A DNA stretch of 64,000 nt from positions 1 through 64,000 of the forward strand of contig CAJQUW010001832.1 in assembly GCA_907163375.1 (NCBI GenBank). Reading direction: 5' to 3'. Each line of letters opens with the position of its first letter. Within the stretch, counting starts at the first letter, position 1. Shown piece after piece: positions 32,877-43,700 of this stretch. The position numbers and the translations under genes were made by a program. This stretch comes from Prostheceraeus crozeri (lineage: Eukaryota > Platyhelminthes > Polycladida > Euryleptidae). Under the pieces are notes generated by a model. The model did no database searches. It worked only from the letters and a program-made list of their open reading frames with translations, and was not told the origin of the DNA.

Positions 32877-33692
32877 TTAAGATTTACGTTTGTGAATGGA
32901 CAACAACTTCGCGGTAACTTTATTAATTGTCTGTTGCACTTTATCTATTGCGTCAAGTAGCGTGTGATGTACTTTAATTTCTTTTTCATTTACTTCTATT
33001 TTTTTCTCACTTTTCTTTACTTCTGTTTTAAGAGCGGCCAATTGAACTTTAATAGCATTCAACTGTTCCTTATTTCCTTTATCTAAATTCGTTTTAAGGG
33101 TCTTCAATTCACTAACCTTTTGTTTAAGTGCTTTAACTTCATTTATCATTCTGTTTATGTGCTTTGCTTGTTGTGTGATGCGGCTACTTAATTCATCAAC
33201 ACTTTTTTGGAATGTGGATTGCAGCTGTTGTAAGTGTTGTAATAATTTTCGATTCTTTTCGCTTACTTTTTCTAACTCTTCTTTCAGTTGTTTATTTTGT
33301 TTTGTATTCTTTGCAATGGCAGACTTTAAATTTAGTGATAACAGGATCACAAGTTTTGAATGTTCTGTTATTTTTTTATGAAGTTTTGTTATATCTGCTT
33401 CTATATTTTCATGTTTGCTACTTAGCTTTGTTAGCTTTTCTTGCAGTCTTTCATCATTCTGCTTTAGAAGCTTGGTTTCTTTCGTTAGTGGAGAGAGCAG
33501 TGACACAATTCTATCGAACTGTTTATCAACATATTCTTTATTTGCTAACTCAGTACTTTGTTGTGGAAGAATAGAAAGATGTAACGGACCTGTTAAAATG
33601 TCTCCAGTTTTCATGATATAGTTGTCTAGTTCTATTTCTGATTCTTGATTATTCGGAATGTAAGCACACCCACCAACATTTGTTAACATCAT
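32877..33692 (-). CDS. Polinton coiled-coil protein with a tail-fibre-like motif
   Basis: I take the ATG at 33692, which follows CTAGAAAAA; a longer non-ATG frame extends to 33776 but would overlap the divergent zinc-finger gene. Near the start is MKTGDILTGPLHLSILPQQS then ELANKEYVDKQ. This is very close to the phage tail-fibre repeat (MxGxLxL...P...DAxNKxYVD). About 200 residues of heptad-like coiled coil follow (LLQHLQQLQSTFQKSVDELS). A trimeric fibre or spike attached to the capsid is the natural reading. The gene leads the minus-strand virion block. Confidence 0.65.
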   Translation of the reverse strand: MMLTNVGGCAYIPNNQESEIELDNYIMKTGDILTGPLHLSILPQQSTELANKEYVDKQFDRIVSLLSPLTKETKLLKQNDERLQEKLTKLSSKHENIEADITKLHKKITEHSKLVILLSLNLKSAIAKNTKQNKQLKEELEKVSEKNRKLLQHLQQLQSTFQKSVDELSSRITQQAKHINRMINEVKALKQKVSELKTLKTNLDKGNKEQLNAIKVQLAALKTEVKKSEKKIEVNEKEIKVHHTLLDAIDKVQQTINKVTAKLLSIHKRKS

Positions 33693-33723
33693 TTTTTCTA
33701 GATTATTTTTTTCTGCTAAAAAT

Positions 33724-34194
33724 ATGTTATCCAACAATGTTCTATGTGAAATCTGTAATTCACCTTTTCGTAACAAAGCATTATTAAATAGACATATGAG
33801 AACACATGTAACAGAAATGGTACAACCCGTTCAACCTGTTCAACATGAACAAGTGAAAAAAACATGTAATGATTGTGGAAAAAGTATAACATCTAAGAAT
33901 TTTGCACGTCACCAAAAGACATGCCAATTACCACCGCAACCAAAAGTAAAAGATAGGCAATGTTTGAATTGTAATAAATTTTTTACTAGTCAGGGTATTA
34001 CTAATCATTCTAATTCATGTACTATTAGTACACGAAAATGCACTAAATGTCAAATAGTTAAACCCAAAACAGAATTTTATGATAGTAAATACCGGTGTAA
34101 AGAATGCTTAAAAACACAAGTGAGATGTAACAACTGTAGTAAAGTTTTATTGGAGAGAAACTTCTCACGACATGCAGCAATTTGTGTGAATTAA
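33724..34194 (+). CDS. Polinton multi-zinc-finger protein
   Basis: A 156-residue protein with five or six small zinc-binding modules: a C2H2 finger at the N-terminus (CEICNSPFRNKALLNRHMRTH), C2HC-type modules (CNDCGKSITSKNFARHQKTC; CLNCNKFFTSQGITNHSNSC), a four-cysteine ribbon (CTKCQIVKPKTEFYDSKYRC) and a last CNNCSKVLLERNFSRHAAIC. It is probably a nucleic-acid-binding regulator. It is divergent from the fibre-like gene with only 31 bp between their start codons. It looks whole. Origin by capture from a host gene is possible. Confidence 0.75.
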   Translation: MLSNNVLCEICNSPFRNKALLNRHMRTHVTEMVQPVQPVQHEQVKKTCNDCGKSITSKNFARHQKTCQLPPQPKVKDRQCLNCNKFFTSQGITNHSNSCTISTRKCTKCQIVKPKTEFYDSKYRCKECLKTQVRCNNCSKVLLERNFSRHAAICVN

Positions 34195-34204
34195 TTAATT
34201 TTAT

Positions 34205-34391
34205 ATCCGTAGTAGTCCGACACTCAGTTGAGCCTCCGTAATAGTCCGATGCTCTTTTGAGTGTTATACCGTCTTTTGAGCCCCGGACTCGAGAGTCCGT
34301 ATTAGTCCGGAAGTCCTACAGAGGTCAAACACTCAAGAGAGCACCGGACTATTACAGTTGCTCAAGAGAGTGTCGGACTAGTTGAGAGAGT
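34205..34391. repeat. Polinton internal palindromic hub (nested inverted repeats)
   Basis: Between two plus-strand genes. Outer pair: TAGTCCGACACTC near 34215 and its exact complement GAGTGTCGGACTA near 34370. Middle pair: AATAGTCCGATGCTCTTTTG near 34240 and a near-complement (CAAGAGAGCACCGGACTATT) near 34335. Centre: CGGACTCGAGAGTCCG, near 34295-34310. The whole would fold into one long branched hairpin. It could be an origin, terminator or packaging signal; its function is unknown. Confidence 0.75.
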
Positions 34392-34427
34392 TTGAAACAT
34401 TTTTCGTATAAAAAAAGTAAAAAAAAA

Positions 34428-35631
34428 ATGAATATAGAAAAATCGTATTCCGAAATTCCCACGATCATCAATCCACGCAATCAATATAATGAAGCGCAAT
34501 CTTTATTTTCAGAAAATTCAGATCTCGGTCGTTTCTTTGGGTTTCTGAAATTTCATTGTGTTAAAATTTTGTTTATATGTGTTCTTATTTATCTTATTTA
34601 TTGTTTTATAAATTGGTTAGGGTTCTTACAAACAGCAGAACAAACGAAGGTTGCATTTTATAAAAATCAAACAAAAACCTTTAAAGGCTGGAGACCAGTT
34701 ACTCGTGACGTAGAGAAACCTAAAGGGCGTGTTACACAAGAGAGCTTACATTTTATAATATATGGCAAAACAGCGAGTGGAAAGACTACGTTTCTTAGAA
34801 AGTATATAAATGATCATTATCCTAATGAAACTAATGTACATGTGTTTTGTCTACAGGAAGATGAATGGCAAGGATATTCAAATGTTTATAACGAACAAGA
34901 TTTATGTATGTTAGAAGATATGAGTACTTTTGCTGGGACATACACGCAAAAGTCTTTACTAGTGTTAGATGATGTAGCTAGTTTAGTGAAGCAAAAGAAC
35001 ATATCAGAAATATTTACAAAAGGTCGTCACCATCATATTACAAATTGTAGTATTAGCTCATAAAGCCTGCGATGTAGATAATAAGATTAGAGAAAACGTG
35101 GAAACCTTTTATACAACTACGCAAAATAATGCAGTATTCTTTGAGGATATCAAGAAAAATTATAAACTAACTTTACCCTTAGCTAAATATGTACATGTTA
35201 AGTACGGTATAATACGGGTTGATACTATTTTGAATCAAATGCAAGTGTATGATAGCGATCTAAATATACTATTGGATACTGAGCATGATTTTTATAGTAA
35301 TGCATCAGATTTTGACATTAGTCTCTACGCAAGTGCTAAGAACTTATCGCCACATAATATAGAAGAAATAACAATTTTTCTAGAAAACGAATCACTTGAA
35401 CCACTAACAATCATACCAGAAACATTTTATTTCTATTTCGATCATTATCTGAATAATGTGTTAAAAATTAAAACCCCTAAACGATTAGAGAATAGAGATA
35501 CACTAGATGTTATTAGAACAGGCATTAATGATTTCCGTGATGTACTAAAAAATGTACACCCTCTAGTCACTGATGCCAAAAGTACATTGAGTGACATAAA
35601 ACCAATATTAAATGAGTTAAATAATATGTAA
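34428..35631 (+). pseudogene. Polinton P-loop ATPase with a membrane segment, fossil
   Basis: Begins at an ATG after a run of A's (MNIEKSYSEIPTI). A hydrophobic segment follows (ILFICVLIYLIYCFINWLGF), then Walker A (IIYGKTASGKTTFLRKY), Walker B (SLLVLDDVAS) and a GRHHHI arginine region like that of FtsK/HerA ATPases. A long C-terminal region follows that has no match I know. It differs from the packaging ATPase at 44271 by its membrane anchor and its tail. The coding region looks broken about once. Confidence 0.65.
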
Positions 35632-35797
35632 TTTTTTTCTTTTTAAAATATGGAGTACAAAATAGAACACGTGCCAGTTTTAAAAGATTATCGTCATCCT
35701 ACAAACCCTGTAAATTCAAAACAATCAGTTAAAAGTCAATATCATCGAAAATATATGCAATTCGTGCAAGATTATAAAATAAAACATGGTATAAGAA

Positions 35798-36235
35798 TTT
35801 CTAAATACGTTGGCCATACCCGAGTTTGAATAATGGAGTTGATTTGTGCTAATAGCCTTGCGGGTATAAAATAAAAGTACTCTGTTGAGTAAATTTTCGA
35901 TTTAATCTTCGTCAGACTCTCACATTTGATGAAGGCATGAATAACAAGAGCTTTTATAAGAAAGATTGTCACTTCACAATTAGGAAGATTCTCTGATGCC
36001 ATCAATCCGGCAGGGTGTCAAGTTACATCACCGTTGGATATTTTCCCCCGCCTCCTGTGATGAGCGGTCAGCAAACGCGGTGAGGGGCGATGATTGTTCC
36101 TGTCTATTGTCACAGGTGGGTCGGTCTGTTGACAAAAATCTTAGCGTGCGGTTTCCCATGCAGCCATTCATCAGGTTGCTTTCTTTGGCGATATGAAATG
36201 CCTCTAATGCTAGGCGCGTACGATTGCACTTTTCT
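35798..36235 (-). repeat. Penelope pLTR, left copy
   Basis: Begins TTTCTAAATACGTTGGCC and ends at about GGCGCGTACGAT. It covers the gene's C-terminal coding end and 3' region and matches 38528-38954 in direct orientation. Confidence 0.85.
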
Positions 36236-38547
36236 TTCCCTAGGATCATCCATTTGATTGTGTGGTCGTTGTTTGTGCCATGCTGCTGAAGATGCTGGTG
36301 GACATGCGATGAGGGGGAATTCAAATGTTCTAATATTCGAGAACGGGCAGTTCTCTCACTCTGTCCGATGTACACTGCTTTGCAAGTTGGGTGGGAACAC
36401 ATGATTTTGTACACAATATGCTTAGTAAAGCACACTCCTTTTGAAATAGATGTCTCGCAGGCTAGGCATTGTTTGGGGCAATTTTGCACTTCCTTCTTTG
36501 GTCTCAAACTTCTTGACAGGGGAGGCTCGGTAGTGTAGATAATGCGGATGTCGTCGTGTAAATCAGTCTCTCTGAGTATTTTGCTCATTTGTCTTCTCTG
36601 CCTCTCGTTAAAGTAGGGAATTTTTAGGTAGGTAGTCGGTGGGCTTCTCTTTGTTTCGCTTGCGTTTCTATTTTTGACTGATAGGATGTTGTTGTCAATG
36701 AAGTTCTCAGGATAGCCGTTTCTCCTGAACGCGTCTTTCATCTCTGATAGTGCTTCATCGGCATTCATGGGACTGGTATTTCTGAGGGTGCGATGAGTCT
36801 CTGTTGTGACGAGGTTGCGCTTTCTACTTGCGGGTACGGTAGCTCCATACGGTAGACATGCTCCACTGTGGGATGGCTTTACGTATTTCTTGTAGGTAAC
36901 TTGACCATTTTCTATTCGTACCTTGGTATCGAGAAACGGTAATTCATTTTCTTCTGGTGCTTCGTAGGTGAATGTGATGTTGGGATCCACTACATTTGCG
37001 TAACTGAGTAGTTCTGTTACGTCCAATACTGACGTTCCTATGAAGAAGACATCGTCTAGATACCGTCTCCAGAAGATAATGCTCGGGAAACGTCTCAGTA
37101 TTTTCCTCTCCAATTGGTCCATGAAGATCGTCGCCAGTGGTGGAGCGGCACAGTTCCCCATGGCTATGCCTGTCTTTTGCTGTCTGAATTCACCGCTCAA
37201 CAGGTACCGATCTTCGTAGAGACAAAGCCGCAGGAGTTCTTCGAAGTGCTCTGGTTCCAAATCAGGGAATATAGAGTCCTGTCTATTTACGGCTTGAAAG
37301 TTTGTCGCCACTGATATCAGTCCAGGAGTTGCCTCACCGTCTTCTAATGGTATGCTCCCGTAGAGATTGGAGACATCTAATGACCCAAAATGACATTGTT
37401 TTGGAATTTCCAATTCTTTGATCGCGTTGATGAAGTCCATTGTTGAGGACAGATGGTTCGGAACGTACTTCTTGATCATTGGCTGCAAGTTTTTGGATAG
37501 AAGCTGTGCCAGGGGCCTGACGATAGAGCTTTCACTTGCGATGATTGGTCTTCCTTTCAGTGGTCCAGCCTTGTGATCTTTGGGCAGGGCGTGGGGTGTA
37601 CTTGGAAGCGGCTCCGAAGATTTGCACCGTTCGATTAAGGCTTTCGTTCTGCTGGTCGGATATTGAGCGGCTATCTTCGTTAAATTACCATTGTACTTGA
37701 TTTGTCGTGACGTTGGGAGAATTGTCCTTGAAGCTTGGTCATCAGCATTGAGGGAATTTCGCACTAAAGTGGAGTAGTCTTCCCGGTTAAGGCACACCAA
37801 TTTCTTTGTTTTGTCGGATTGCATAATCGCCACATCCTTCTCTTTGATACCTTTAATTGTTTGCTGCTCCTTTGAACTTTTGGGCATTGTTGAGATTGTA
37901 CTTGACGTGATGCGGTCGGTGGCGCTGAGGAACTCTGTAAATTGTGCAGAGTCAGCGAGACGCGGATTTCGCCATCGCATTCTCTCGTAACAAGCTTGTA
38001 ACTCCGCCTTGTAGTGGAAAATTCGGTTTTCACTGGGTCTCGAAGGTTGCGGAACGTATGCGGGTCCTTTGGAGAGCAGCGTTTGTTCTTCAGCCGTGAA
38101 GATAACTTCCGTTAAGTTCGTGAAAGCGTCGAGTTTCTCCACTCGGTCTTCGTTTGCTACCTCACCCAGGATGTTCGTTAACTTTCTTCTCTTCGTCTGC
38201 CTTAGTTGGTAAGCGTAATTCTTGAGGATCTTGTAGTCTGCTTCCGTCAAAGGTGTCGTGGTTCCCCTCTCCATTATCTCGCGTTGTTTATAGAGGCTGT
38301 TTATCGCGCATTGCATCCATTGTCTCGAATGTTTTTTCACCAAGATTTCACTTTCATCTCTGCTTCCTTCGATTGTATGTATGATCTTGTTTGCTGTAAG
38401 GAGTCCTCTCGGGATTATCGCTCGTCTTCTGCATTCTCTCAGGAAACTTAGATGACTGTTTATTTTCTCGAGTTTACATGCTCTTATCAGAGTGTGATTG
38501 CGTTCGCCATAGTCATTGATCAATAAATTTCTAAATACGTTGGCCAT
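36028..38547 (-). CDS. Penelope-like reverse transcriptase with GIY-YIG endonuclease
   Basis: One open frame of 839 residues, the usual size for the family. N-terminal helical region (1-250), then the RT: LPKDHKAGPLKGRPIIAS, FGSLDVSNLYGSIPLEDG (first catalytic Asp), GIAMGNCAAPPLATIFMDQL, and the catalytic box WRRYLDDVFFI (about residues 490-500). ELPFLDTKVRIENGQVTYKK follows. A cysteine-rich linker (CPKCLAC-like: NCPKQCLACETSISKGVC) leads to the C-terminal GIY-YIG nuclease: HIVYKIMC, AVYIGQSERTARSRILEH, and a late acidic region. The start ATG lies inside the upstream pLTR, as is common in these elements. All catalytic residues I can check are present. Confidence 0.92.
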   Translation of the reverse strand: MANVFRNLLINDYGERNHTLIRACKLEKINSHLSFLRECRRRAIIPRGLLTANKIIHTIEGSRDESEILVKKHSRQWMQCAINSLYKQREIMERGTTTPLTEADYKILKNYAYQLRQTKRRKLTNILGEVANEDRVEKLDAFTNLTEVIFTAEEQTLLSKGPAYVPQPSRPSENRIFHYKAELQACYERMRWRNPRLADSAQFTEFLSATDRITSSTISTMPKSSKEQQTIKGIKEKDVAIMQSDKTKKLVCLNREDYSTLVRNSLNADDQASRTILPTSRQIKYNGNLTKIAAQYPTSRTKALIERCKSSEPLPSTPHALPKDHKAGPLKGRPIIASESSIVRPLAQLLSKNLQPMIKKYVPNHLSSTMDFINAIKELEIPKQCHFGSLDVSNLYGSIPLEDGEATPGLISVATNFQAVNRQDSIFPDLEPEHFEELLRLCLYEDRYLLSGEFRQQKTGIAMGNCAAPPLATIFMDQLERKILRRFPSIIFWRRYLDDVFFIGTSVLDVTELLSYANVVDPNITFTYEAPEENELPFLDTKVRIENGQVTYKKYVKPSHSGACLPYGATVPASRKRNLVTTETHRTLRNTSPMNADEALSEMKDAFRRNGYPENFIDNNILSVKNRNASETKRSPPTTYLKIPYFNERQRRQMSKILRETDLHDDIRIIYTTEPPLSRSLRPKKEVQNCPKQCLACETSISKGVCFTKHIVYKIMCSHPTCKAVYIGQSERTARSRILEHLNSPSSHVHQHLQQHGTNNDHTIKWMILGKEKCNRTRLALEAFHIAKESNLMNGCMGNRTLRFLSTDRPTCDNRQEQSSPLTAFADRSSQEAGENIQR

Positions 38548-38954
38548 ACCCGAGTTTGAATAATGGAGTTGATTTGTGCTAATAACCTTGCGGGTATAAC
38601 ATAAAAGTACTCTGTTGAGTAAATTTTCGATTTAATCTTCGTCAGACTCTCACATTTGATGAAGGCATGAATAACAAGAGCTTTTATAAGAAAGATTGTC
38701 ACTTCACAATTAGGAAGATTCTCTGATGCCATCAATCCGGCAGGGTGTCAAGTTACATCACCGTTGGATATTTTCCCCCGCCTCCTGTGATGAGCGGTCA
38801 GCAAACGCGGTGAGGGGCGATGATTGTTCCTGTCTATTGTCACAGGTGGGTCGGTCTGTTGACAAAAATCTTAGCGTGCGGTTTCCCATGCAGCCATTCA
38901 TCAGGTTGCTTTCTTTGGCGATATGAAATGCCTCTAATGCTAGGCGCGTACGAT
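38528..38954 (-). repeat. Penelope pLTR, middle copy
   Basis: Direct repeat of 35798-36235 with very few differences. It supplies the sequence around the start codon of the 839-residue gene. The inverted truncated copy joins it at 38954/38955. Confidence 0.85.
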
Positions 38955-40340
38955 ACGGAAATTCCAAAACAATGTCATTTTGGGTCATTAGATGTCTCCA
39001 ATCTCTACGGGAGCATACCATTAGAAGACGGTGAGGCAACTCCTGGACTGATATCAGTGGCGACAAACTTTCAAGCCGTAAATAGACAGGACTCTATATT
39101 CCCTGATTTGGAACCAGAGCACTTCGAAGAACTCCTGCGGCTTTGTCTCTACGAAGATCGGTACCTGTTGAGCGGTGAATTCAGACAGCAAAAGACAGGC
39201 ATAGCCATGGGGAACTGTGCCGCTCCACCACTGGCGACGATCTTCATGGACCAATTGGAGAGGAAAATACTGAGACGTTTCCCGAGCATTATCTTCTGGA
39301 GACGGTATCTAGACGATGTCTTCTTCATAGGAACGTCAGTATTGGACGTAACAGAACTACTCAGTTACGCAAATGTAGTGGATCCCAACATCACATTCAC
39401 CTACGAAGCACCAGAAGAAAATGAATTACCGTTTCTCGATACCAAGGTACGAATAGAAAATGGTCAAGTTACCTACAAGAAATACGTAAAGCCATCCCAC
39501 AGTGGAGCATGTCTACCGTATGGAGCTACCGTACCCGCAAGCAGAAAGCGCAACCTCGTCACAGCAGAGACTCATCGCACCCTCAGAAATACCAGTCCCA
39601 TGAATGCCGATGAAGCACTATCAGAGATGAAAGACGCGTTCAGGAGAAACGGCTATCCTGAGAACTTCATTGACAACAACATCCTATCAGTCAAAAATAG
39701 AAACGCAAGCGAAACAAAGAGAAGCCCACCGACTACCTACCTAAAAATTCCCTACTTTAACGAGAGGCAGAGAAGACAAATGAGCAAAATACTCAGAGAG
39801 ACTGATTTACACGACGACATCCGCATTATCTACACTACCGAGCCTCCCCTGTCAAGAAGTTTGAGACCAAAGAAGGAAGTGCAAAATTGCCCCAAACAAT
39901 GCCTAGCCTGCGAGACATCTATTTCAAAAGGAGTGTGCTTTACTAAGCATATTGTGTACAAAATCATGTGTTCCCACCCAACTTGCAAAGCAGTGTACAT
40001 CGGACAGAGTGAGAGAACTGCCCGTTCTCGAATATTAGAACATTTGAATTCCCCCTCATCGCATGTCCACCAGCATCTTCAGCAGCATGGCACAAACAAC
40101 GACCACACAATCAAATGGATGATCCTAGGGAAAGAAAAGTGCAATCGTACGCGCCTAGCATTAGAGGCATTTCATATCGCCAAAGAAAGCAACCTGATGA
40201 ATGGCTGCATGGGAAACCGCACGCTAAGATTTTTGTCAACAGACCGACCCACCTGTGACAATAGACAGGAACAATCATCGCCCCTCACCGCGTTTGCTGA
40301 CCGCTCATCACAGGAGGCGGGGGAAAATATCCAACGGTGA
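38955..40340 (+). pseudogene. 5'-truncated inverted copy of the Penelope-like gene
   Basis: Plus-strand copy of the C-terminal half of the 36028-38547 protein: it starts at EIPKQCHFGSLDVSNLYGS and continues to the same C-terminus. Nearly every residue matches (one difference noticed: VTTETHRTLR against VTAETHRTLR). The RT box and GIY-YIG domain are present, but the N-terminal 370 residues are missing. The sequence upstream of 38955 in the same frame is antisense pLTR and not part of the gene. Confidence 0.88.
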
Positions 40341-40726
40341 TGTAACTTGACACCCTGCCGGATTGATGGCATCAGAGAATCTTCCTAATTGTGAAGTGAC
40401 AATCTTTCTTATAAAAGCTCTTGTTATTCATGCCTTCATCAAATGTGAGAGTCTGACGAAGATTAAATCGAAAATTTACTCAACAGAGTACTTTTATTTT
40501 ATACCCGCAAGGCTATTAGCACAAATCAACTCCATGGTATAAGAAGTTACGCTAAAACAAAAGACTTTCCACTGTGTCTACGAAGTTTCAGAGTATTTTT
40601 AGCATACAATAATTTATGGTGGTTGGTTAATAAAGAGCGATTAACAGTTTACGATTTGGAAACATTACATCAACTAAATATTCCTGTGTATATGTAATTA
40701 AAAACATAATTTTTTCTTTTAAAAAT

Positions 40727-43700
40727 ATGAATTGTAAAATGAGTAACAAATCAACGCATACGCTTGACGAGTTAATAAAGAAACAAATTGAGGAGTTTGA
40801 TGCACAAATTGAACGTAGACGTAAACGTAGTAAAGGCACACCAATTCCTGACATATTCTCTGATGATAGACTTGGTGATGATCTATTGAATCTGTTTAAT
40901 CCGAACATTATCACGTATGAAAATGAACTTTTTACTAATGTAGTAAATGATATACGTGAGCTGTTACGCAATGGGAAAGTTTTAAATTTATTGGGTGTAA
41001 TAAACAAAGAAGATGGAACCACAATAGAAAACTTTTACGCTACGTTTTATAATAAAAATTCATTTGAAACATGGTTTCTTAATCTAGAAGAGAAATCCGA
41101 TGCTAGTGAATGGATTTTTACAGGTAGTATCAAATACGAAGATTTTGGTATGAAACTCGTACAAAGATCACATAGAGGCGCTGGTATTAATATGAAATAT
41201 AGAATCAAAGAATACATCGGGCAATATTGTTACATTCCTTCTGAAGATTTCTGCTTTATAAAATGTTACAACGCCTTACGTGGGTTCAATCAAGAACAAA
41301 CTGAAATTATGTTCGAAAGGTTTAATAACTTTTTATATAAAGAGAAAGCTACATCTAGAACAGGAGTAATGGCAAACTGTAAATTTTCCCAATTCAATAA
41401 ATACTTTGGAGAATGTGTACAGTATTATAGTGCTACTAATCGTCATTTAAATCCCAGAGGTATTACAACACCTTATAGTCATGTTTATTACAATTATTTT
41501 CACGAAGGTTCATCAATAGGTCATTATTGTTTAATCAATAAATTCCATAAAGCAGAAGCTATTAGAGAAATTGAAAATAATTTCAAACCAATATATAAAA
41601 ACTGTCACTGATGAAAATCTAACAACACTTCCGTATAAGACCATAACAAAGAAACCAATTGACTATGGTTCAACATATATATGGGATCTCGAAACTTATC
41701 CAGATCCTCGTTGTGCAACAGCTCATCCTATTCCTTATGCTTTAGGTACTATCAATTTCAATAAATTCATGTGTTGCTTACCGAAGCAAAGATTGGAAGA
41801 AATGGACAAACGATTGCTACGCGATATGATGAAACTAAAAAAGAGTCAAGATCCAGCGGAAATTAAAGAACTTAAGAAACAGATAAGTGAATATAATAAC
41901 TTAACTGAGCAAGAACTTAACAAACTTCAACGTTGTGTGAAAATCTTTATTAGGAAACATAATGAATGTCCGTTCGGGGGAAACCCAGAGGACGTATGTC
42001 CGATACATCAATTTTTCAAAAACCTTGGATCTTTTAATCATTCGAAAGTAACTTTAATAGCACATAATTCATCAGGATTCGATGCATATTTTCCACTCAA
42101 ATCTAATTTTAAATTAACTAAACCACCGCTTAAAACATCACGAGGAATACTCACTGCTTCTTTACAAAATCCTTATACAACTGAAAGTGTTAGTAAGTAT
42201 ATCCAACGCTCCTCTAGATCTAAGCAACTAGGTGACTCTACAAAACGTAACATAAAACCAAGCAAACATTTACAAACCATTGTAATGAAATGTAGCTATC
42301 AACACGTGAAAACAAGTCTTTCCAAATGGTGCGAGAATTTTAAAACCCCTAGCAATATGTGCAAATTAAATTATGAAATTGGCGAAATTACACATGATAA
42401 TTATCTAGAAAAAGAACATGAGTGGAAACCGTATTTAATTAACGATGTTCTTTCATTAGCATTTTGTATCTACAAGTATAATAATGTTATGAAAGAATTA
42501 GTTGGTGAAGATATAACTACTAATTTAACATCCTCCACTTTAATATTTAACGGTTGGATGAAGAGTGTACAAGAAGACAACATAAATATTCATTCGCATA
42601 CTGATTTATGGACTAGAAACTATGTTAGAAAATCTGTTAAAGGTGGAAGAGTGTCAGCAAATATAAGACATTACGAATCTCCATTTTGTAACATCTTGCT
42701 ACCAATATTACAACGATATTTTCCTGAGCGCTACGCTGAGGAGGTTTTGCTCCCTGGTCATAATAATAATTTAATAGATTTAATGAAAGAGTATAATCAG
42801 TTGGAAGACAAGAATGCTCTCTGTAAAGAAATTAAACATAAACTACTCGACCAACGAAATGAATTCTTAATGGCTTTTGATGCAACATCTTTATATCCAT
42901 CAGCTATGTATGACGAACATTCAGAATACCCTAAAGCTGAATCTGCTAGAAAATTTAGACAAGAAGAAGAACAAGCAGTATTATATCAATTTAACACTCA
43001 ATCATTTCGTCCTAAAACTGGAATATTCACAGTTGTGTTTCATTATCCTGATGAGATGTTTTTTCAACCAGTTCCTGCGAAAGATAAGGTAAAGAATGAA
43101 AACAATTGCAATCAAGAAATAATAAGGTTTAGGAATGGAATGTGTTATGATGTATTAACTTCTGTAGACATACAGGAAATTGTTAGATGTGGCGGGAAAA
43201 TATTATCTATTACAGATGGTATAATTTATGAAGAAAATTGTCACGTTTCACCATTTCGAAAATACATTGAAAAGCTCTTCAATTTAAGAAAAAAATATAA
43301 AATAGAAGGAAACACTGTAGGCGATGAGTTAATTAAATTATTAATGAATTCACTATATGGAAAAAACGTACAAAAAGACATAACCACTAAATATCATTTA
43401 TGGAATGAGAATACATTGAGAAAAAATTTCACTCAAGAAGTAAAAGATTTTGAAAAAGTAAATGATGAACAATTCTTAGTGAAAGTAGAAATGGAAGATG
43501 ATGAATTTCTTAAAGCTAATATTACAGACACTGAAAAGACGGCCAAAGGCCTGAGCAGCTACGCTACGACATCATTCATGCCATCACATTTAGGTTCTTT
43601 TATTCTTGCTCACTCTAGACGAATCATGAACAACTTTATTTTAGAAATTAATGGTTTTAAAGAAAAACACATACATTACACAGATACTGATTCCATCTAC

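Larger units (their letters stand above)
35798..40532 (-). mobile_element. Penelope-like retroelement with an inverted truncated copy
   Basis: Inserted in the Polinton with a 13-bp target duplication CATGGTATAAGAA (35785-35797 and 40533-40545). From left to right: a 'pLTR' repeat (35798-36235), the body with one long minus-strand gene, a second pLTR in direct orientation (38528-38954), then a 5'-truncated copy in plus orientation (38955-40532). Partial tandem units plus an inverted truncated copy are characteristic of Penelope elements. The repeats differ at only a few bases and the main gene is open, so the insertion is recent and may be a source copy. Confidence 0.9.
35650..40697 (+). pseudogene. 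Small Polinton gene interrupted by the Penelope-like element
   Basis: A short gene that starts at 35650, just after the membrane-anchored ATPase, is interrupted at 35797 by the Penelope-like insertion; its remaining part lies at 40546-40697. The encoded protein is basic and aromatic, and I do not recognise its family. The following polymerase gene begins 30 bp later, so it belonged to the same plus-strand block. Confidence 0.55.

Noticed and set aside
33693-33776. Longer form of the fibre-like protein starting at 33776
   Set aside because: That start is not an ATG and would overlap the divergent zinc-finger gene; the ATG at 33692 has the A-rich leader seen at the other genes.
38820-38954. 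N-terminal extension of the plus-strand Penelope-like frame
   Set aside because: This stretch is the antisense of the middle pLTR; the homologous protein begins only at about 38955.
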